DNA of 64,000 nucleotides from Ruegeria sp. THAF33 (GCF_009363615.1 NZ_CP045385.1:124001-188000), one strand, 5' to 3'. Numbered from the stretch's first letter, positions 53,674 to 63,320 are shown. The notes: generated by a model not told the origin, from the sequence alone. Made by a program: numbers and translations.

Positions 53674-54696
53674 ATGACTACAATGGTAAATACCGTGAAC
53701 TTTCAGACAGAAAAAAAACTAGTCTCTGCGTTTCACACCGCATTGGAATCCGCCGCAGTGACGGAAACTCCGAAGGTGATGAGCCAATTTTGCGCTCCGG
53801 ATTCGAGGTGGCGCGGCTTTCATCCGTTCAACGAAATCAACGGCGCCGAACAGGTTGCCCGGAAATTCTGGCAGCCGCTGAAGGGCAGCCTTGCTCATTT
53901 GCAGAACCGAGTGGATATTCTGTTTGCGGGGCAAAACTCGTTGCGGAAAGAAACCGACGTTTGGGTTGTCGCCATGGGCCATCTGGTGGGGCTGTTCGAC
54001 CGACCGTGGTTGGGTATTCGCCCGACCGGCAAGATGGCGTTCCTGCGATATTGCGCGTTCTACAAGGTGGCTGGTGGCAGAATTGTCGAAACAGCGATGT
54101 ATTTCGACATCCCGCACTTGATGGTCCAGGCTGGCCAGAATCCGTTCCCCCCGCAGACCGCGGCACATCTGGTTCAGCCCGGACCAAGGACCCATGATGG
54201 TTTGGTGCTTGGTGAGCAGCCCGCAGACGAAGGCGAAAAAACGCTGGCGGTCATCAACGCGATGATCGCGGATCTGGGCCGTTGGGACAGCGGACTGTCG
54301 CTGGAAGAAGAGTTGGCGCGCACGTGGCACCAGGACATGATCTGGTGGGGCCCCGAAGGAATTGGCGCGACCTACACGATCGAACGCTATGCCAGGCAAC
54401 ACTCCGGATCGTTTCGCGCCGCCTTCACGGACCGGTCAAAGACCAATCACGTCTGCCGTCTGGCCGAAGGGCATTACGGTGGCTTCTTTGGATGGCCCAA
54501 TTTTACTGCCACGCCCACAGGGGGTTTCATGGGGATGCCAGCCACCGGAAAACCCGGCGAATTCAGGGTGATCGATATCTATCGCCGCGTCGAAGACAAG
54601 CTGGCCGAAAACTGGATCTTCATCGACTTGCTGCATTTTTGGAAAGGGCAGGGTGTGGATATTCTGGCGCGCACCACCGGGATTGAAGCATCATGA
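53674..54696 (+). CDS. SnoaL-like (NTF2 fold) protein, two-domain
   Basis: About 340 residues from ATG 53674 (a second ATG at 53683). The frame is open back to a TTG at 53608, but that lies inside the operator. Two SnoaL-like halves: LRYCAFYKVAGGRIVETAMYFDI in the first, then IWWGPEGIG, FMGMPATGKPGEFRVIDIY and NWIFIDLL in the second. It is a close paralogue of the protein at 45902. It is coupled by ATGA to the amidohydrolase gene. No strong ribosome site is seen, so the exact start is uncertain. Confidence 0.78.
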   Translation: MTTMVNTVNFQTEKKLVSAFHTALESAAVTETPKVMSQFCAPDSRWRGFHPFNEINGAEQVARKFWQPLKGSLAHLQNRVDILFAGQNSLRKETDVWVVAMGHLVGLFDRPWLGIRPTGKMAFLRYCAFYKVAGGRIVETAMYFDIPHLMVQAGQNPFPPQTAAHLVQPGPRTHDGLVLGEQPADEGEKTLAVINAMIADLGRWDSGLSLEEELARTWHQDMIWWGPEGIGATYTIERYARQHSGSFRAAFTDRSKTNHVCRLAEGHYGGFFGWPNFTATPTGGFMGMPATGKPGEFRVIDIYRRVEDKLAENWIFIDLLHFWKGQGVDILARTTGIEAS

Positions 54697-55565
54697 GGAT
54701 AGATGCGCATCACCACCTGTGGGACCTTTCGGCCGTGCACTACCCCTGGCTTACAGAGAAAGGTATCGTTCGGTTTTTCGGCGATCCGTCTTCCATCCAG
54801 CGGGACTATTTGCTCCCGGAGTTTCGCGCAGACGCCGAAGCCATGGGGTTCGGCGCTTCGGTTCACATTCAGGTCGGCGCCGCTGAGCCCTGGGCCGAGG
54901 CGCAGTGGGTACAATCCGTTGCCGACCAGTTCCCTGACTGGCCGTTGGTGCAGGTGGCATTCTGCGATCTGACCTCGGATGATCTGGATGCACAGCTCGA
55001 CCGTCTTCAAACCCTGCCTTCGGTGCGCGGCGTTCGTCAGATTATTGGCCGCGCTCCGGGTGAAGACGCCTCAACTGGCACGAACGCGTTGCTTGAAGAC
55101 CCAAAGTTCTTGACCGGCCTGAAGCAACTGGGCGCGCGCGGTCTTTCCTTTGATCTTCAGCTGCTGCCAGAGCTGATGGGTCAAACCGCGAATATCCTTG
55201 CACAGGCCCCGGAGACCCGGATCGCTCTTTGCCACGCAGGGTCGCCATATGACCGGACTCCGCAAGGGTTGCGACGGTGGGCAGATGAATTGACGGCCTT
55301 GTCAAACCTGCCACAAGTCTTTTGCAAACTCTCCGGCCTGGGAATGTTCGACCACGATTGGAATGCTGAGAGCGTCTCGCCGATCGTTTCAACCTGCCTG
55401 TCCCAATTTGGCGCCGATCGCTGCATGTTCGGGTCGAATTTCCCGGTCGACAGCCTTACCTCGACCTACAAGGAAACCGTTTCCCGGCATGAGACGCTCA
55501 TCCCGGGGGCGATGCTGGACGACGTCTTTCGCGGCACGACAGAACGTTTCTATCGCATTGAATAG
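54693..55565 (+). CDS. Amidohydrolase family protein, lactonase-like
   Basis: A 290-residue TIM-barrel hydrolase of the amidohydrolase 2 group that contains L-fuconolactonase and 2-pyrone-4,6-dicarboxylate lactonase. The N-terminal metal motif is DAHHHLWD. Further conserved elements are VRGVRQIIGRAPGE, ALCHAGSPYD and the late MFGSNFPVDS carrying the catalytic aspartate. A lactone-opening step fits beside dehydrogenases that could produce a lactone. It is the second gene of the divergent unit controlled by the LacI-type palindromes. Confidence 0.88.
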   Translation: MRIDAHHHLWDLSAVHYPWLTEKGIVRFFGDPSSIQRDYLLPEFRADAEAMGFGASVHIQVGAAEPWAEAQWVQSVADQFPDWPLVQVAFCDLTSDDLDAQLDRLQTLPSVRGVRQIIGRAPGEDASTGTNALLEDPKFLTGLKQLGARGLSFDLQLLPELMGQTANILAQAPETRIALCHAGSPYDRTPQGLRRWADELTALSNLPQVFCKLSGLGMFDHDWNAESVSPIVSTCLSQFGADRCMFGSNFPVDSLTSTYKETVSRHETLIPGAMLDDVFRGTTERFYRIE

Positions 55566-55663
55566 CGACGGAAACGACAAACCGGACTTCCTGCACTGGT
55601 TTTCTGAAACGGCTTGGCAATCCCGGCGCGCCGGCTCTGAGGCTGACCGGCGGGCCCGCAGGT

Positions 55664-56701
55664 TCATGTCACCTGTTTCCTTTGATCATCCATGCCCATC
55701 GAACACAGAATCGGGCTGTTTCTTTGGCGAGACTGAAATGTCGACTTGTCCGACAGTCCGGACCAATTGGTCATGATCAGGCTTTGCGCGACGGCACCGC
55801 CCAGCGTGGTGCCGGGACCCGTAACAACGAAAAGATCCGGTGCGAACTCATGCGCGGCCTGTGCGATGGCATGGGTGAAATCATAAGTTTCGGTCACTTG
55901 ATGGCCCAGGGTGTAATCCCAAAGTGCATTCGGGTCGCAAGCTCCGGGCCACCAAATCCGGCCACGCCCGTCGATCAGGGGCAGGTCCGGTTGTCGGAAC
56001 AGGTCAGCGCTCAGTCGCGTGCGGCCCTGCGCCGAGACCGGAGTCTGAAGATGCGAATGGAACCCGGCATGGTTGGCCAAGCGCATGGGAAAACGTTCCT
56101 GAACCACCGGTACGGCCTTTTCGAGCGCGGCCAAACCGGCGTCGTCACCTGCAAGCACCAACATGCCGCCCAGATCAATCGACAGGGTCAGCGTTGCATC
56201 GGTTCGGTCAATGTCATCCACCAAGGCAAGCAGCTCTGCCTTGCGGGCCTGGTCAGGATGCCAGTCGGCATCCACGAAAGGATAGATCAATTGTCCACCG
56301 ATCATGTTTTCCTGCATCAGAGTGCCCATGGTGTTGACCACCTCGAACCCTCCTTCGGCGGACAGCGCACCGCCGCAGGCCAGCGCCGAATACCAGCCCA
56401 TCGAATTTCCCGTCACCGCAACCACTTCGATTTTGTCAGGATTGATGGCGCGGAAATCGCCCAAAGTCGCGGCATAGATCAAAGCAGATGCATTGTCGCC
56501 GCGCGTGTGCCTGGCAATGGAATATCGGGCGGCACCGTCCAGTTCGCTGAGCGTGTCTTGCCCCTGCGCGCGCCGCATGTCATCAAAGCGTCGCAACAGG
56601 GCCTTGTCGCTGAATTGCCGGCCCAAGACACCCAGTTCGGGTCTGTTGTAAGTACCGCGGCCAGGGCAGATGACGACGGCAGTCTGTTTGGCGGAACTCA
56701 T
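55664..56701 (-). CDS. ACP S-malonyltransferase (FabD)-like protein
   Basis: A 345-residue acyltransferase-fold protein starting at ATG 56701, overlapping the E1 stop by ATGA. The nucleophile motif is GNSMGW rather than the GHSLGE of FabD, and the catalytic His is in NHAGFHSHL. The N-terminus (VICPGRGTYNRPELG) is also unlike FabD's GQG start. No ACP or ketosynthase gene is near, and the operon otherwise degrades 2-oxoacids through acyl-CoA, so a CoA/acyl transfer or thioester-hydrolysis role is possible. Last gene of the unit. Confidence 0.75.
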   Translation of the reverse strand: MSSAKQTAVVICPGRGTYNRPELGVLGRQFSDKALLRRFDDMRRAQGQDTLSELDGAARYSIARHTRGDNASALIYAATLGDFRAINPDKIEVVAVTGNSMGWYSALACGGALSAEGGFEVVNTMGTLMQENMIGGQLIYPFVDADWHPDQARKAELLALVDDIDRTDATLTLSIDLGGMLVLAGDDAGLAALEKAVPVVQERFPMRLANHAGFHSHLQTPVSAQGRTRLSADLFRQPDLPLIDGRGRIWWPGACDPNALWDYTLGHQVTETYDFTHAIAQAAHEFAPDLFVVTGPGTTLGGAVAQSLIMTNWSGLSDKSTFQSRQRNSPILCSMGMDDQRKQVT

Positions 56702-58887
56702 GTGCCAGCCTCCATCAAGGATCGCGCGGCGGCTTCGATACTGTCCTTCGATGGCATGGTCGCAGCATAGGCCGGGCCTGTTGCGATAAAGCTGTCTTCT
56801 GCGGTGACGCGGGCCAGCGGCACATCGCATGTTTCATGAAAATGCGCCATCAGAGCTTCGGCCACGCCGCCATGGTGGCGGGTTTCGTCGACGATCAGGA
56901 TGCGTTTGGCCCCGATCACGGCCTGTGTCAGTGCCGCTTTGGGCAAAGGGGACAACCAGCGCATATCGATGATCCGTGTCTTGATCCCGTCGGCCAGCAA
57001 GGCCGTGCGCGCCTGATGGCTGAGATAGACGCCATTTCCAAAGGTGACGATGGCCAGATCGTCGCCGTCACCATCCACGCCCACCTCGCCGAAGCCGATC
57101 TTTTCAGAAGGATCGGGATAGGTTTGCATCCAGCCGCCGTCTCCGGCCTCGTGCAGGTCCCGCATCGGGTATAGGGCGATGGGTTCGAGGAAAACGACCA
57201 GCCGCTGTTCTTCACGCGCGAGGCGCACGCATTCACGCAGCATCCGCGCGGCGTCGGCACCGTTCGACGGGCAGGCCAGGATCAGGCCCGGGATGTCGCG
57301 CAATACAGCGACCGAGTTGTCATTGTGGAAATGTCCGCCAAACCCTTTTTGATACCCCAGTCCGGCAATGCGCACGACCAACGGGTTGGTGTATTGACCA
57401 TTCGAGAAAAAGGGCAGGGTGGCGGCCTCACCTCGCAGCTGATCCTCGGCGTTGTGAAGATAGGCCAGAAACTGGATTTCCGGCATTGGCGTGAATCCGT
57501 TCTGAGCCATGCCGATCGCCAGGCCCAGGATCGACTGTTCGTCCAGCAACGTGTCGATCATCCGGCCAGGGCCAAACCGTGTTTGCAGCTTTTGGGTCAC
57601 GCCGTAAACGCCGCCCTTGCGCCCGACATCTTCGCCCATCATGACGATCTCGCCATGTTCCAGCATCAGATCGGTCAGTGCCCAGTTGATCAATCGCGAC
57701 ATGATCTGCGGTTCGGAATGGGCCTTGAGATCGCCGCCGAACACCTCGGCCCGACGCTCGGGTGTTGGGCCATTGGTCGGCGCGCAGGGGCGTGTCGGCG
57801 GGATCAGGCTGGCCATTACCTCTTTTGCGTTTTGCAGGCGAGGGCGCGTGATGGCCTGTTCGGCCACGCGGGCGACCCGGGCGCAGGTATCATTGTAGAC
57901 GCTCAGCGCCTGTTCCGGGCTCATCGCGCCGCACTGATCCAACAGGCGCACGGAATGCAGCAGCGGGTCGTTGGCTTCTTCGGCCTCAACCTCGGCCTTT
58001 GGCATATAGGTGGTTGGCATATCGGCCCCGGCGTGACCGTACAGGCGAACAGTCCGAACATGCAGGAAAGCAGGTTTCCTGCGGCTGCGCACATAGTCGG
58101 CCGCCTGTTGCGCAACGCGATAGGTGTCGAACAGATCCAACCCGTCGCACGAGAAATACTTCAGGCCCGGACGGTTGGCGAATGTGGCCGCGATCCAGCC
58201 TTTCGGCGTTTTGGTCGAGATACCGATCCCGTTGTCTTCGCAGCAGAACAGAAGGGGCAGAGGCACAGATTGAAAGGACGTCCACTGCGCCGTGTTGAAC
58301 GCGCCCTGTGCGGTGGAGTGGTTGGCCGAGGCATCCCCGAACGAGCAATAGACGATGGCATCCTCGGGCATGTCTGCATGTTCAGGGTGATGACGCCGTG
58401 CAGCGGCGACGGCATATGCCGCGCCGACCGCCTTCGGCAGATGGCTGGCGATGGTCGAGGTCTGCGGTGGAATGCACAGCGCTTTCGATCCCAGAACCTT
58501 GTGACGCCCGCCACTGATCGGATCCTCGGAAGACGAGGCAAAGGACAGCAGAATATCCCATGTCGGGCTTTGGCCCGGCACCTGATCCGCGCGGGCAATC
58601 TGAAAGGCCGCATCGCGGTAGTGCAGAAAGGCCGGATCGGTCGGGCGCAGGGCCGCGGCAACGGCCGCCATGCCCTCATGCCCGGATGACCCGATCGTAT
58701 AGAACCCCTGGCCCGCCTTCTGCATCGCGCGGCTTTGCCGGTCCAGCGCGCGGCTCAGGCATTGCGCCCTGTAAAGCGCGACGGCTTCATGACCGCTCAG
58801 CGGCCCGGCCGGTGCGGACCCTTCGGGAAAGTCCCGCGCCGCAACACGGCGCAGGAAATTGTCATGCACGATTGCGGCGCGATCCAT
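56698..58887 (-). CDS. 2-oxoacid dehydrogenase E1 component, fused alpha and beta subunits
   Basis: A 729-residue ThDP enzyme. The first ~390 residues are the E1-alpha part: YTIGSSGHEGM, then a ThDP motif FGDASANHSTAQGAF ending at EDNGIGIS. The last ~330 residues are E1-beta: MGEDVGRKGGVYGVT, DTLLDEQSILGLAIGMA, FGNGVYLSHQA and VDETRHHGG. Fusion of both subunits is seen in branched-chain and related dehydrogenases. No E2 or E3 gene is in the operon, so it must borrow them. With the aminotransferase and glutaryl-CoA dehydrogenase, 2-oxoadipate is a reasonable substrate. Confidence 0.85.
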   Translation of the reverse strand: MDRAAIVHDNFLRRVAARDFPEGSAPAGPLSGHEAVALYRAQCLSRALDRQSRAMQKAGQGFYTIGSSGHEGMAAVAAALRPTDPAFLHYRDAAFQIARADQVPGQSPTWDILLSFASSSEDPISGGRHKVLGSKALCIPPQTSTIASHLPKAVGAAYAVAAARRHHPEHADMPEDAIVYCSFGDASANHSTAQGAFNTAQWTSFQSVPLPLLFCCEDNGIGISTKTPKGWIAATFANRPGLKYFSCDGLDLFDTYRVAQQAADYVRSRRKPAFLHVRTVRLYGHAGADMPTTYMPKAEVEAEEANDPLLHSVRLLDQCGAMSPEQALSVYNDTCARVARVAEQAITRPRLQNAKEVMASLIPPTRPCAPTNGPTPERRAEVFGGDLKAHSEPQIMSRLINWALTDLMLEHGEIVMMGEDVGRKGGVYGVTQKLQTRFGPGRMIDTLLDEQSILGLAIGMAQNGFTPMPEIQFLAYLHNAEDQLRGEAATLPFFSNGQYTNPLVVRIAGLGYQKGFGGHFHNDNSVAVLRDIPGLILACPSNGADAARMLRECVRLAREEQRLVVFLEPIALYPMRDLHEAGDGGWMQTYPDPSEKIGFGEVGVDGDGDDLAIVTFGNGVYLSHQARTALLADGIKTRIIDMRWLSPLPKAALTQAVIGAKRILIVDETRHHGGVAEALMAHFHETCDVPLARVTAEDSFIATGPAYAATMPSKDSIEAAARSLMEAGT

Positions 58888-58898
58888 GTCAGATGTCC

Positions 58899-60101
58899 TT
58901 AGGCGAAGGCTTGCAGACCTGTCTGCGCACGGCCCAGGATCAGGGCATGCACATCATGGGTGCCTTCATAGGTGTTGACGGTTTCAAGGTTCACCATGTG
59001 GCGGATCACGTGGAAGTCCTGACTGATCCCGTTGCCACCATGCATGTCGCGGGCATGGCGGGCGATCTCAAGGGCCTTGCCGCAATTGTTCCGTTTGATC
59101 AGGCTGACCATCTCGGGCGCGGCGCGGGCTTCGTCCATCAGGCGACCCACGCGCAACGCGGCTTGCAGGCCCAGCGTGATCTCGGTCTGCATGTTGGCAA
59201 GCTTCAGCTGGAACAGTTGTGTCTGCGCCAGTGGACGGCCGAACTGTTTGCGGTCAAGCCCATATTGCCGGGCCGCGTGCCAGCACGCCTCGGCAGCGCC
59301 CATCGACCCCCAGGCAATGCCGTAACGCGCACGGTTCAGACAGCCGAACGGGCCTTTCAAACCTTCGACATTGGGCAGCAGGGCGTCCTCGCCGACCTCG
59401 ACATTGTTCATCACGATCTCACCGGTGATCGAGGCGCGCAAGGACAGCTTGCCTTCGATCTTGGGCGCCGACAATCCAGCCGTTCCCTTGTCCAGAACAA
59501 AGCCCTTGATCTTGCCGCCATGCGCCTCGGATTTAGCCCAAACGACGAACACATCGGCGATCGGGGCGTTCGAGATCCACATTTTCGACCCGTTCAGCAA
59601 ATAGCCGCCCTCGGTTTTCTTCGCGACAGTCTTCATCGAGCCGGGGTCCGAACCGGCATCGGGTTCCGTCAGCCCGAAGCAGCCGATAAATTCGCCGGTT
59701 GCCAGTTTGGGCAGGTACTTCTGGCGCTGCTCTTCGGTGCCGTAAGCGTAGATCGGATACATCACCAGGCTGGACTGCACCGACATCATCGAACGATAGC
59801 CGCTGTCCACACGCTCGACCTCGCGCGCGACCAGACCATAGGTCACATAGCTGGACCCTATACCGCCGTATTCCTCGGGAATGGTTGTTCCCAGCAAACC
59901 CATCTCACCCATCTCGCGAAAGATGGCCGGGTCGGTTTCTTCATTGGCAAACGCGGCAGTTACCCGAGACAGCAGCTTGTCCTGCGCGTAGGCATGCGCA
60001 GCGTCACGAACCATGCGTTCGTCTTCGGCCAACTGGTCTTCCAACAGGAACGGATCGTCCCAGGTGAAAGGGCCAAGGTGCGGGGCGGATTGAGGTTTCA
60101 T
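58899..60101 (-). CDS. gcdH: Glutaryl-CoA dehydrogenase
   Basis: A 400-residue acyl-CoA dehydrogenase that oxidises and decarboxylates glutaryl-CoA to crotonyl-CoA using FAD. The GcdH-type pattern is strong: [13 protein letters not shown] at the start, [56 protein letters not shown], and the catalytic glutamate E379 in [20 protein letters not shown]. Most GcdH proteins I recall have LTEPNHGSDP, so DA here is a small variation. It overlaps the aminotransferase gene by ATGA. Confidence 0.93.
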   Translation of the reverse strand: MKPQSAPHLGPFTWDDPFLLEDQLAEDERMVRDAAHAYAQDKLLSRVTAAFANEETDPAIFREMGEMGLLGTTIPEEYGGIGSSYVTYGLVAREVERVDSGYRSMMSVQSSLVMYPIYAYGTEEQRQKYLPKLATGEFIGCFGLTEPDAGSDPGSMKTVAKKTEGGYLLNGSKMWISNAPIADVFVVWAKSEAHGGKIKGFVLDKGTAGLSAPKIEGKLSLRASITGEIVMNNVEVGEDALLPNVEGLKGPFGCLNRARYGIAWGSMGAAEACWHAARQYGLDRKQFGRPLAQTQLFQLKLANMQTEITLGLQAALRVGRLMDEARAAPEMVSLIKRNNCGKALEIARHARDMHGGNGISQDFHVIRHMVNLETVNTYEGTHDVHALILGRAQTGLQAFA

Positions 60102-61273
60102 GCAAGTTTCCTTTCCACAGCGGTTTTCAGACGCGCAAGGCCCGCTGCAATTGTATTTTCAGCATATGCGAATGACAGGCGAAGATGGCCCGGCATCCCA
60201 AAGGCGCGGCCGGGCACCAGGGCAACGCCGGCATCTTCCAGCAACCACGTGCAGAATTCCGCGTCGCTGTCAAATGGTCCGCCTTGTTCCTTCAACAGGC
60301 CAGTGCAGGACGGAAAGGCGTAAAACGCCCCGTCCGGGGTGGAACAGCGCAGCCCGGGTACTGCGTTCAACCCGTCGACGACCAGATCGCGGCGCGCGGC
60401 AAAGAGCGCGCGACGCTCCTCCAGCAACTCGGGGTCGCAAGTGATGGCGGCCAGCGACGCCCATTGCGAGATCGAGCATGCCCCCGATGTGACCTGACCC
60501 TGAACAGCGACCATGGCGCTTATCAGATCGGACGGTCCGATCCCCCAGCCGATGCGCCATCCGGTCATCGACCACGCCTTGGCCGCACCGTTGACGATCA
60601 GCATGCGATGGGTCAGCGCTGGGGCGGCTTCGGCCGCGGACGTGAAAGGTGCAAAGCTGAGATGGCGATAAATCTCATCGGCCAGAACCCAGACCTGCGA
60701 GTGGCGCTCCAGCACTTTTGCCAGCCCCGCAAGTTCTTCCTTCGAGTAAATCGCGCCCGACGGGTTCGAGGGTGAATTCAGCATCAGCCAGCGCGTGCGC
60801 GGTGTGATGGCGGCCTGCAATTGTTCAGGCAGCAGTTTGAAGCTCTGCTCCATCGGGCACGGCAGAACAACCGGCACCCCACCTGCCATCCGGACAATAT
60901 CGGAATAGCTGGTCCAATAGGGGGCGGGCATGATGACCTCGTCGCCGGGGTTAAGGCTGGCCAGCATCGCATTTGCGATCACCTGTTTCGCGCCTGTCGA
61001 TACGATGACCTGAGCCATCTCGGCACCTGCCTGTCGGGCAATTTCCGTGCGCAGTTCAGGCACACCCGCAGTGGGCGGGTACCTGGTTTTGCCCTCCAGT
61101 GCCGCTGAATGCGCAGCTTCGACCACATGGGGCGGCGTCGGCAGGTCCGGTTCGCCGGTTGACAGCGCCAGAATATCACGCCCTTGGGTGCGCAGGCGGG
61201 CGGCGGCCTCTGAGATCTGGACGATTTCCGACAATTCGATACCGTTCAACCGGTCAGCGCGCTGGAATACCAT
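60098..61273 (-). CDS. Class I/II PLP-dependent aminotransferase
   Basis: A 391-residue fold-type I aminotransferase of the aspartate aminotransferase type Ib group. It shows [26 protein letters not shown], the asparagine of [21 protein letters not shown], the Schiff-base lysine in [16 protein letters not shown] and a C-terminal arginine in LRLSFAYAE. The ATG at 61273 is preferred over upstream in-frame codons. As first gene of the gcdH operon it probably yields the 2-oxoacid for the E1 enzyme. Exact substrate is inferred only. Confidence 0.9.
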   Translation of the reverse strand: MVFQRADRLNGIELSEIVQISEAAARLRTQGRDILALSTGEPDLPTPPHVVEAAHSAALEGKTRYPPTAGVPELRTEIARQAGAEMAQVIVSTGAKQVIANAMLASLNPGDEVIMPAPYWTSYSDIVRMAGGVPVVLPCPMEQSFKLLPEQLQAAITPRTRWLMLNSPSNPSGAIYSKEELAGLAKVLERHSQVWVLADEIYRHLSFAPFTSAAEAAPALTHRMLIVNGAAKAWSMTGWRIGWGIGPSDLISAMVAVQGQVTSGACSISQWASLAAITCDPELLEERRALFAARRDLVVDGLNAVPGLRCSTPDGAFYAFPSCTGLLKEQGGPFDSDAEFCTWLLEDAGVALVPGRAFGMPGHLRLSFAYAENTIAAGLARLKTAVERKLA

Positions 61274-61311
61274 GAACCTTCCTCTGCAAACAGGTTCGGT
61301 TTTAGCCACAA

Positions 61312-61355
61312 AGTCACTTGAGAAAAATACGCCAATGAGTATCTTTTCAGTGACT
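61312..61355. promoter_or_regulatory. Interrupted inverted repeat, candidate LysR site
   Basis: AGTCACT (61312-61318) and AGTGACT (61349-61355) face each other across the divergent aminotransferase/LysR gap. GAAAA and TTTTC on the inner sides extend the symmetry. The spacing suits two LysR half-sites. Confidence 0.4.
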
Positions 61356-61362
61356 AAAACTC

Positions 61363-62268
61363 ATGAGTTCCATGCCCCGGATCAACTCACTGCCATCGCT
61401 GGCTCTTATGCGCAGTTTCGAAGCCGCCGCGCGCCATGAAAGCTATACCATGGCGGCCGAAGAGCTTGGCGTGACGCAAAGCGCGATCAGCCGCCAGGTC
61501 CGAGAGCTTGAGGCCGCGATTGGCGTTACGCTGTTTCGGCGGGTTGGACGCGCAGTGCGCCTTTCCAAAGCGGGGCGGGCCTTGCGGGACGAGCTGGCAG
61601 GTGATCTTGAACGTCTCAGTGGTACGATCAACCGTGCGATTGCAGCCGGAGACGGTGCGTCGCTTTTGACCCTGGCCGTCCTGCCCACCTTTGCGACACG
61701 GTGGCTGGTGCCGCGCTTGCCGGATTTCAAAACGCGCCATCCCGGGATCGAACTGGATCTGCACTCTTACACGACGCCTTTCAGCCTTGAAGAACGACGT
61801 ATGGATCTGGCCATCCATTTCGGGCAGGAGGATTGGCCGGGCGCGCAATTGCGCAGGTTGTTCCCCGAGCATCTGGTGGTCACGGCAGCACCCGCGCTGC
61901 TGAGACGTCACAGGCTGGACACCCGCGCACAGACCTTTGAGCTGCCGCTTTTGCATCTGACCTCGCGCCCCGAGCTGTGGTCCACCTATCACTCTCAGCT
62001 CGGGCTGGATCCGGGAGCGGTTTTTCCGGGGATGCGGTTCGATCAGTTCTCGATGCTGATCGAGGCCGCCGTCGTCGGTTTGGGTGCCGCCATTCTGCCC
62101 TCGTATTTGATTGAAGAAGAGCTGGCGTCCGGTGTTCTGACCGAAATCGGCCAGATCGCCAACACGTCGAACAGCGCCTATTACATCGCGGCGCCAACAG
62201 GTCAGAAGAACGAAGCCGTTCAATTTTTTGCAAACTGGATCAGCAAGCAGACGCGGGCACGCGGGTAA
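61363..62268 (+). CDS. LysR family regulator (GcdR/GcvA-like)
   Basis: A 301-residue LysR protein with LALMRSFEAAARHESYTMAA and VTQSAISRQVRELEAAIG as DNA-binding region. The rest is the effector domain (LAVLPTFATRWLVPRLPDF is typical of the GcvA branch). LysR regulators next to gcdH are known activators of glutarate metabolism. It diverges from the aminotransferase-gcdH operon, supporting that role. ATG at 61363; 61372 is also possible. Confidence 0.9.
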   Translation: MSSMPRINSLPSLALMRSFEAAARHESYTMAAEELGVTQSAISRQVRELEAAIGVTLFRRVGRAVRLSKAGRALRDELAGDLERLSGTINRAIAAGDGASLLTLAVLPTFATRWLVPRLPDFKTRHPGIELDLHSYTTPFSLEERRMDLAIHFGQEDWPGAQLRRLFPEHLVVTAAPALLRRHRLDTRAQTFELPLLHLTSRPELWSTYHSQLGLDPGAVFPGMRFDQFSMLIEAAVVGLGAAILPSYLIEEELASGVLTEIGQIANTSNSAYYIAAPTGQKNEAVQFFANWISKQTRARG

Positions 62269-62312
62269 CTGGTCAAATACAGAAGATCGAACTCACTGCC
62301 CGCAGGCACATC

Positions 62313-63188
62313 TCAGGCGAAAATCTGTTTGAGCCAGGTTTCAAACATCTGTTTGGCAGCAGAGTTCGCGTTTGATCTCTGACCATCGACAAGGAAATGG
62401 CTCTGTTCGATTGGAATGGCGTCCCCGACTATCGCGATGGACCTTCCGGCCTTGATTGCGGTTCTGGCAAAGCGCTCAAGGATTACCGCGTATCCTCCAC
62501 CTTCCGCCACGATGTCCACGGCGGCAATTGTCGTGTCCACGGTGAAGCAAGACGCCGCAGGAGAATATTTTGTGCCGAAAGCGGAAAAATACCGGTGCCA
62601 CATGTCCTGAAATCCCAAAATCTGTATTTGGGGTTTGACCAGCAGTTCTTGCGCCGAAGGCCATTTCCGATCTCGTGATCCGGCTGCAACCGGTACGATA
62701 CGTTCGTCCGAGATCTTGCTGAACGGCCCGTCGTTCCATTCCCCGTTCCCCAAACGCAGCTCGACATCGACGTTTTCCCTGCCCGCGGATTCTGCCCAGA
62801 TATTTGAAACCAACCTGATCGATACACCCGGGTGTGCGCGTGAAAACTCGGGCAATCTGCCGGCAAGGAACAAGCTGGCCGTGGAAATCGGCACACGCAC
62901 GACCAGCTCGTGCTTGTGACAGGAGCCAAACAGGCTTGCGGTCGACAGGTCGATATCGCCCAAGGCGCGCCGAACTGAAAACGCATACGCCTGCCCGACC
63001 TCTGTCAGGCTGAGGTTGCGCGCGGCACGAAAGAACAAAGGGCAGCCCAGCTGTGCTTCCAATGAGCGGACGTGCAGGCTCAGGGCCGTCTGTGTGATGC
63101 CAAGTTCTTCTGCTGCAGCAGTAAAGCTCATATGCCGTGCGGCACAGTCAAAAGACCGCAGCCAGACCAGATTGGGCGATTTTGACAT
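62313..63188 (-). CDS. LysR family transcriptional regulator
   Basis: A 291-residue protein from ATG 63188; a TTG at 63200 extends it slightly. The helix-turn-helix is VWLRSFDCAARHMSFTAAAE then ITQTALSLHVRSLEAQLG. A standard LysR effector domain follows. It is convergent with the gcdH regulator and divergent from the dehydrogenase gene at 63321, which it probably controls. Confidence 0.9.
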   Translation of the reverse strand: MSKSPNLVWLRSFDCAARHMSFTAAAEELGITQTALSLHVRSLEAQLGCPLFFRAARNLSLTEVGQAYAFSVRRALGDIDLSTASLFGSCHKHELVVRVPISTASLFLAGRLPEFSRAHPGVSIRLVSNIWAESAGRENVDVELRLGNGEWNDGPFSKISDERIVPVAAGSRDRKWPSAQELLVKPQIQILGFQDMWHRYFSAFGTKYSPAASCFTVDTTIAAVDIVAEGGGYAVILERFARTAIKAGRSIAIVGDAIPIEQSHFLVDGQRSNANSAAKQMFETWLKQIFA

Positions 63189-63320
63189 TTCCAGCACCAA
63201 AAAAATTTATGGATACTGGCGATAATTATTCGTTTTACATGCTGCATTCAACGGCCGTAGATTTCATCAGGGAAAAACAGCGCTGGTCCTCTGATTGGCC
63301 ACCGGAAAGGGAACGCAGGT

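Noticed and set aside
55623-55634. CCGGCGCGCCGG palindrome between convergent genes.
   Set aside because: Short, purely GC and without a T-run; likely chance or at most a weak structure.
55682-56770. A 362-codon forward frame opposite the FabD-like gene.
   Set aside because: Antisense to a gene with intact catalytic motifs; no ribosome site or domain.
58560-60323. A 587-codon forward frame across the E1 and gcdH genes.
   Set aside because: It is a shadow of confirmed reverse-strand genes, with low-complexity Arg/Pro/Gly content.
61358-61369. AACTCATGAGTT, a perfect 12-bp palindrome over the LysR start codon.
   Set aside because: It overlaps the start codon and has no second copy in the divergent gap; the interrupted repeat at 61312-61355 is a better operator candidate.
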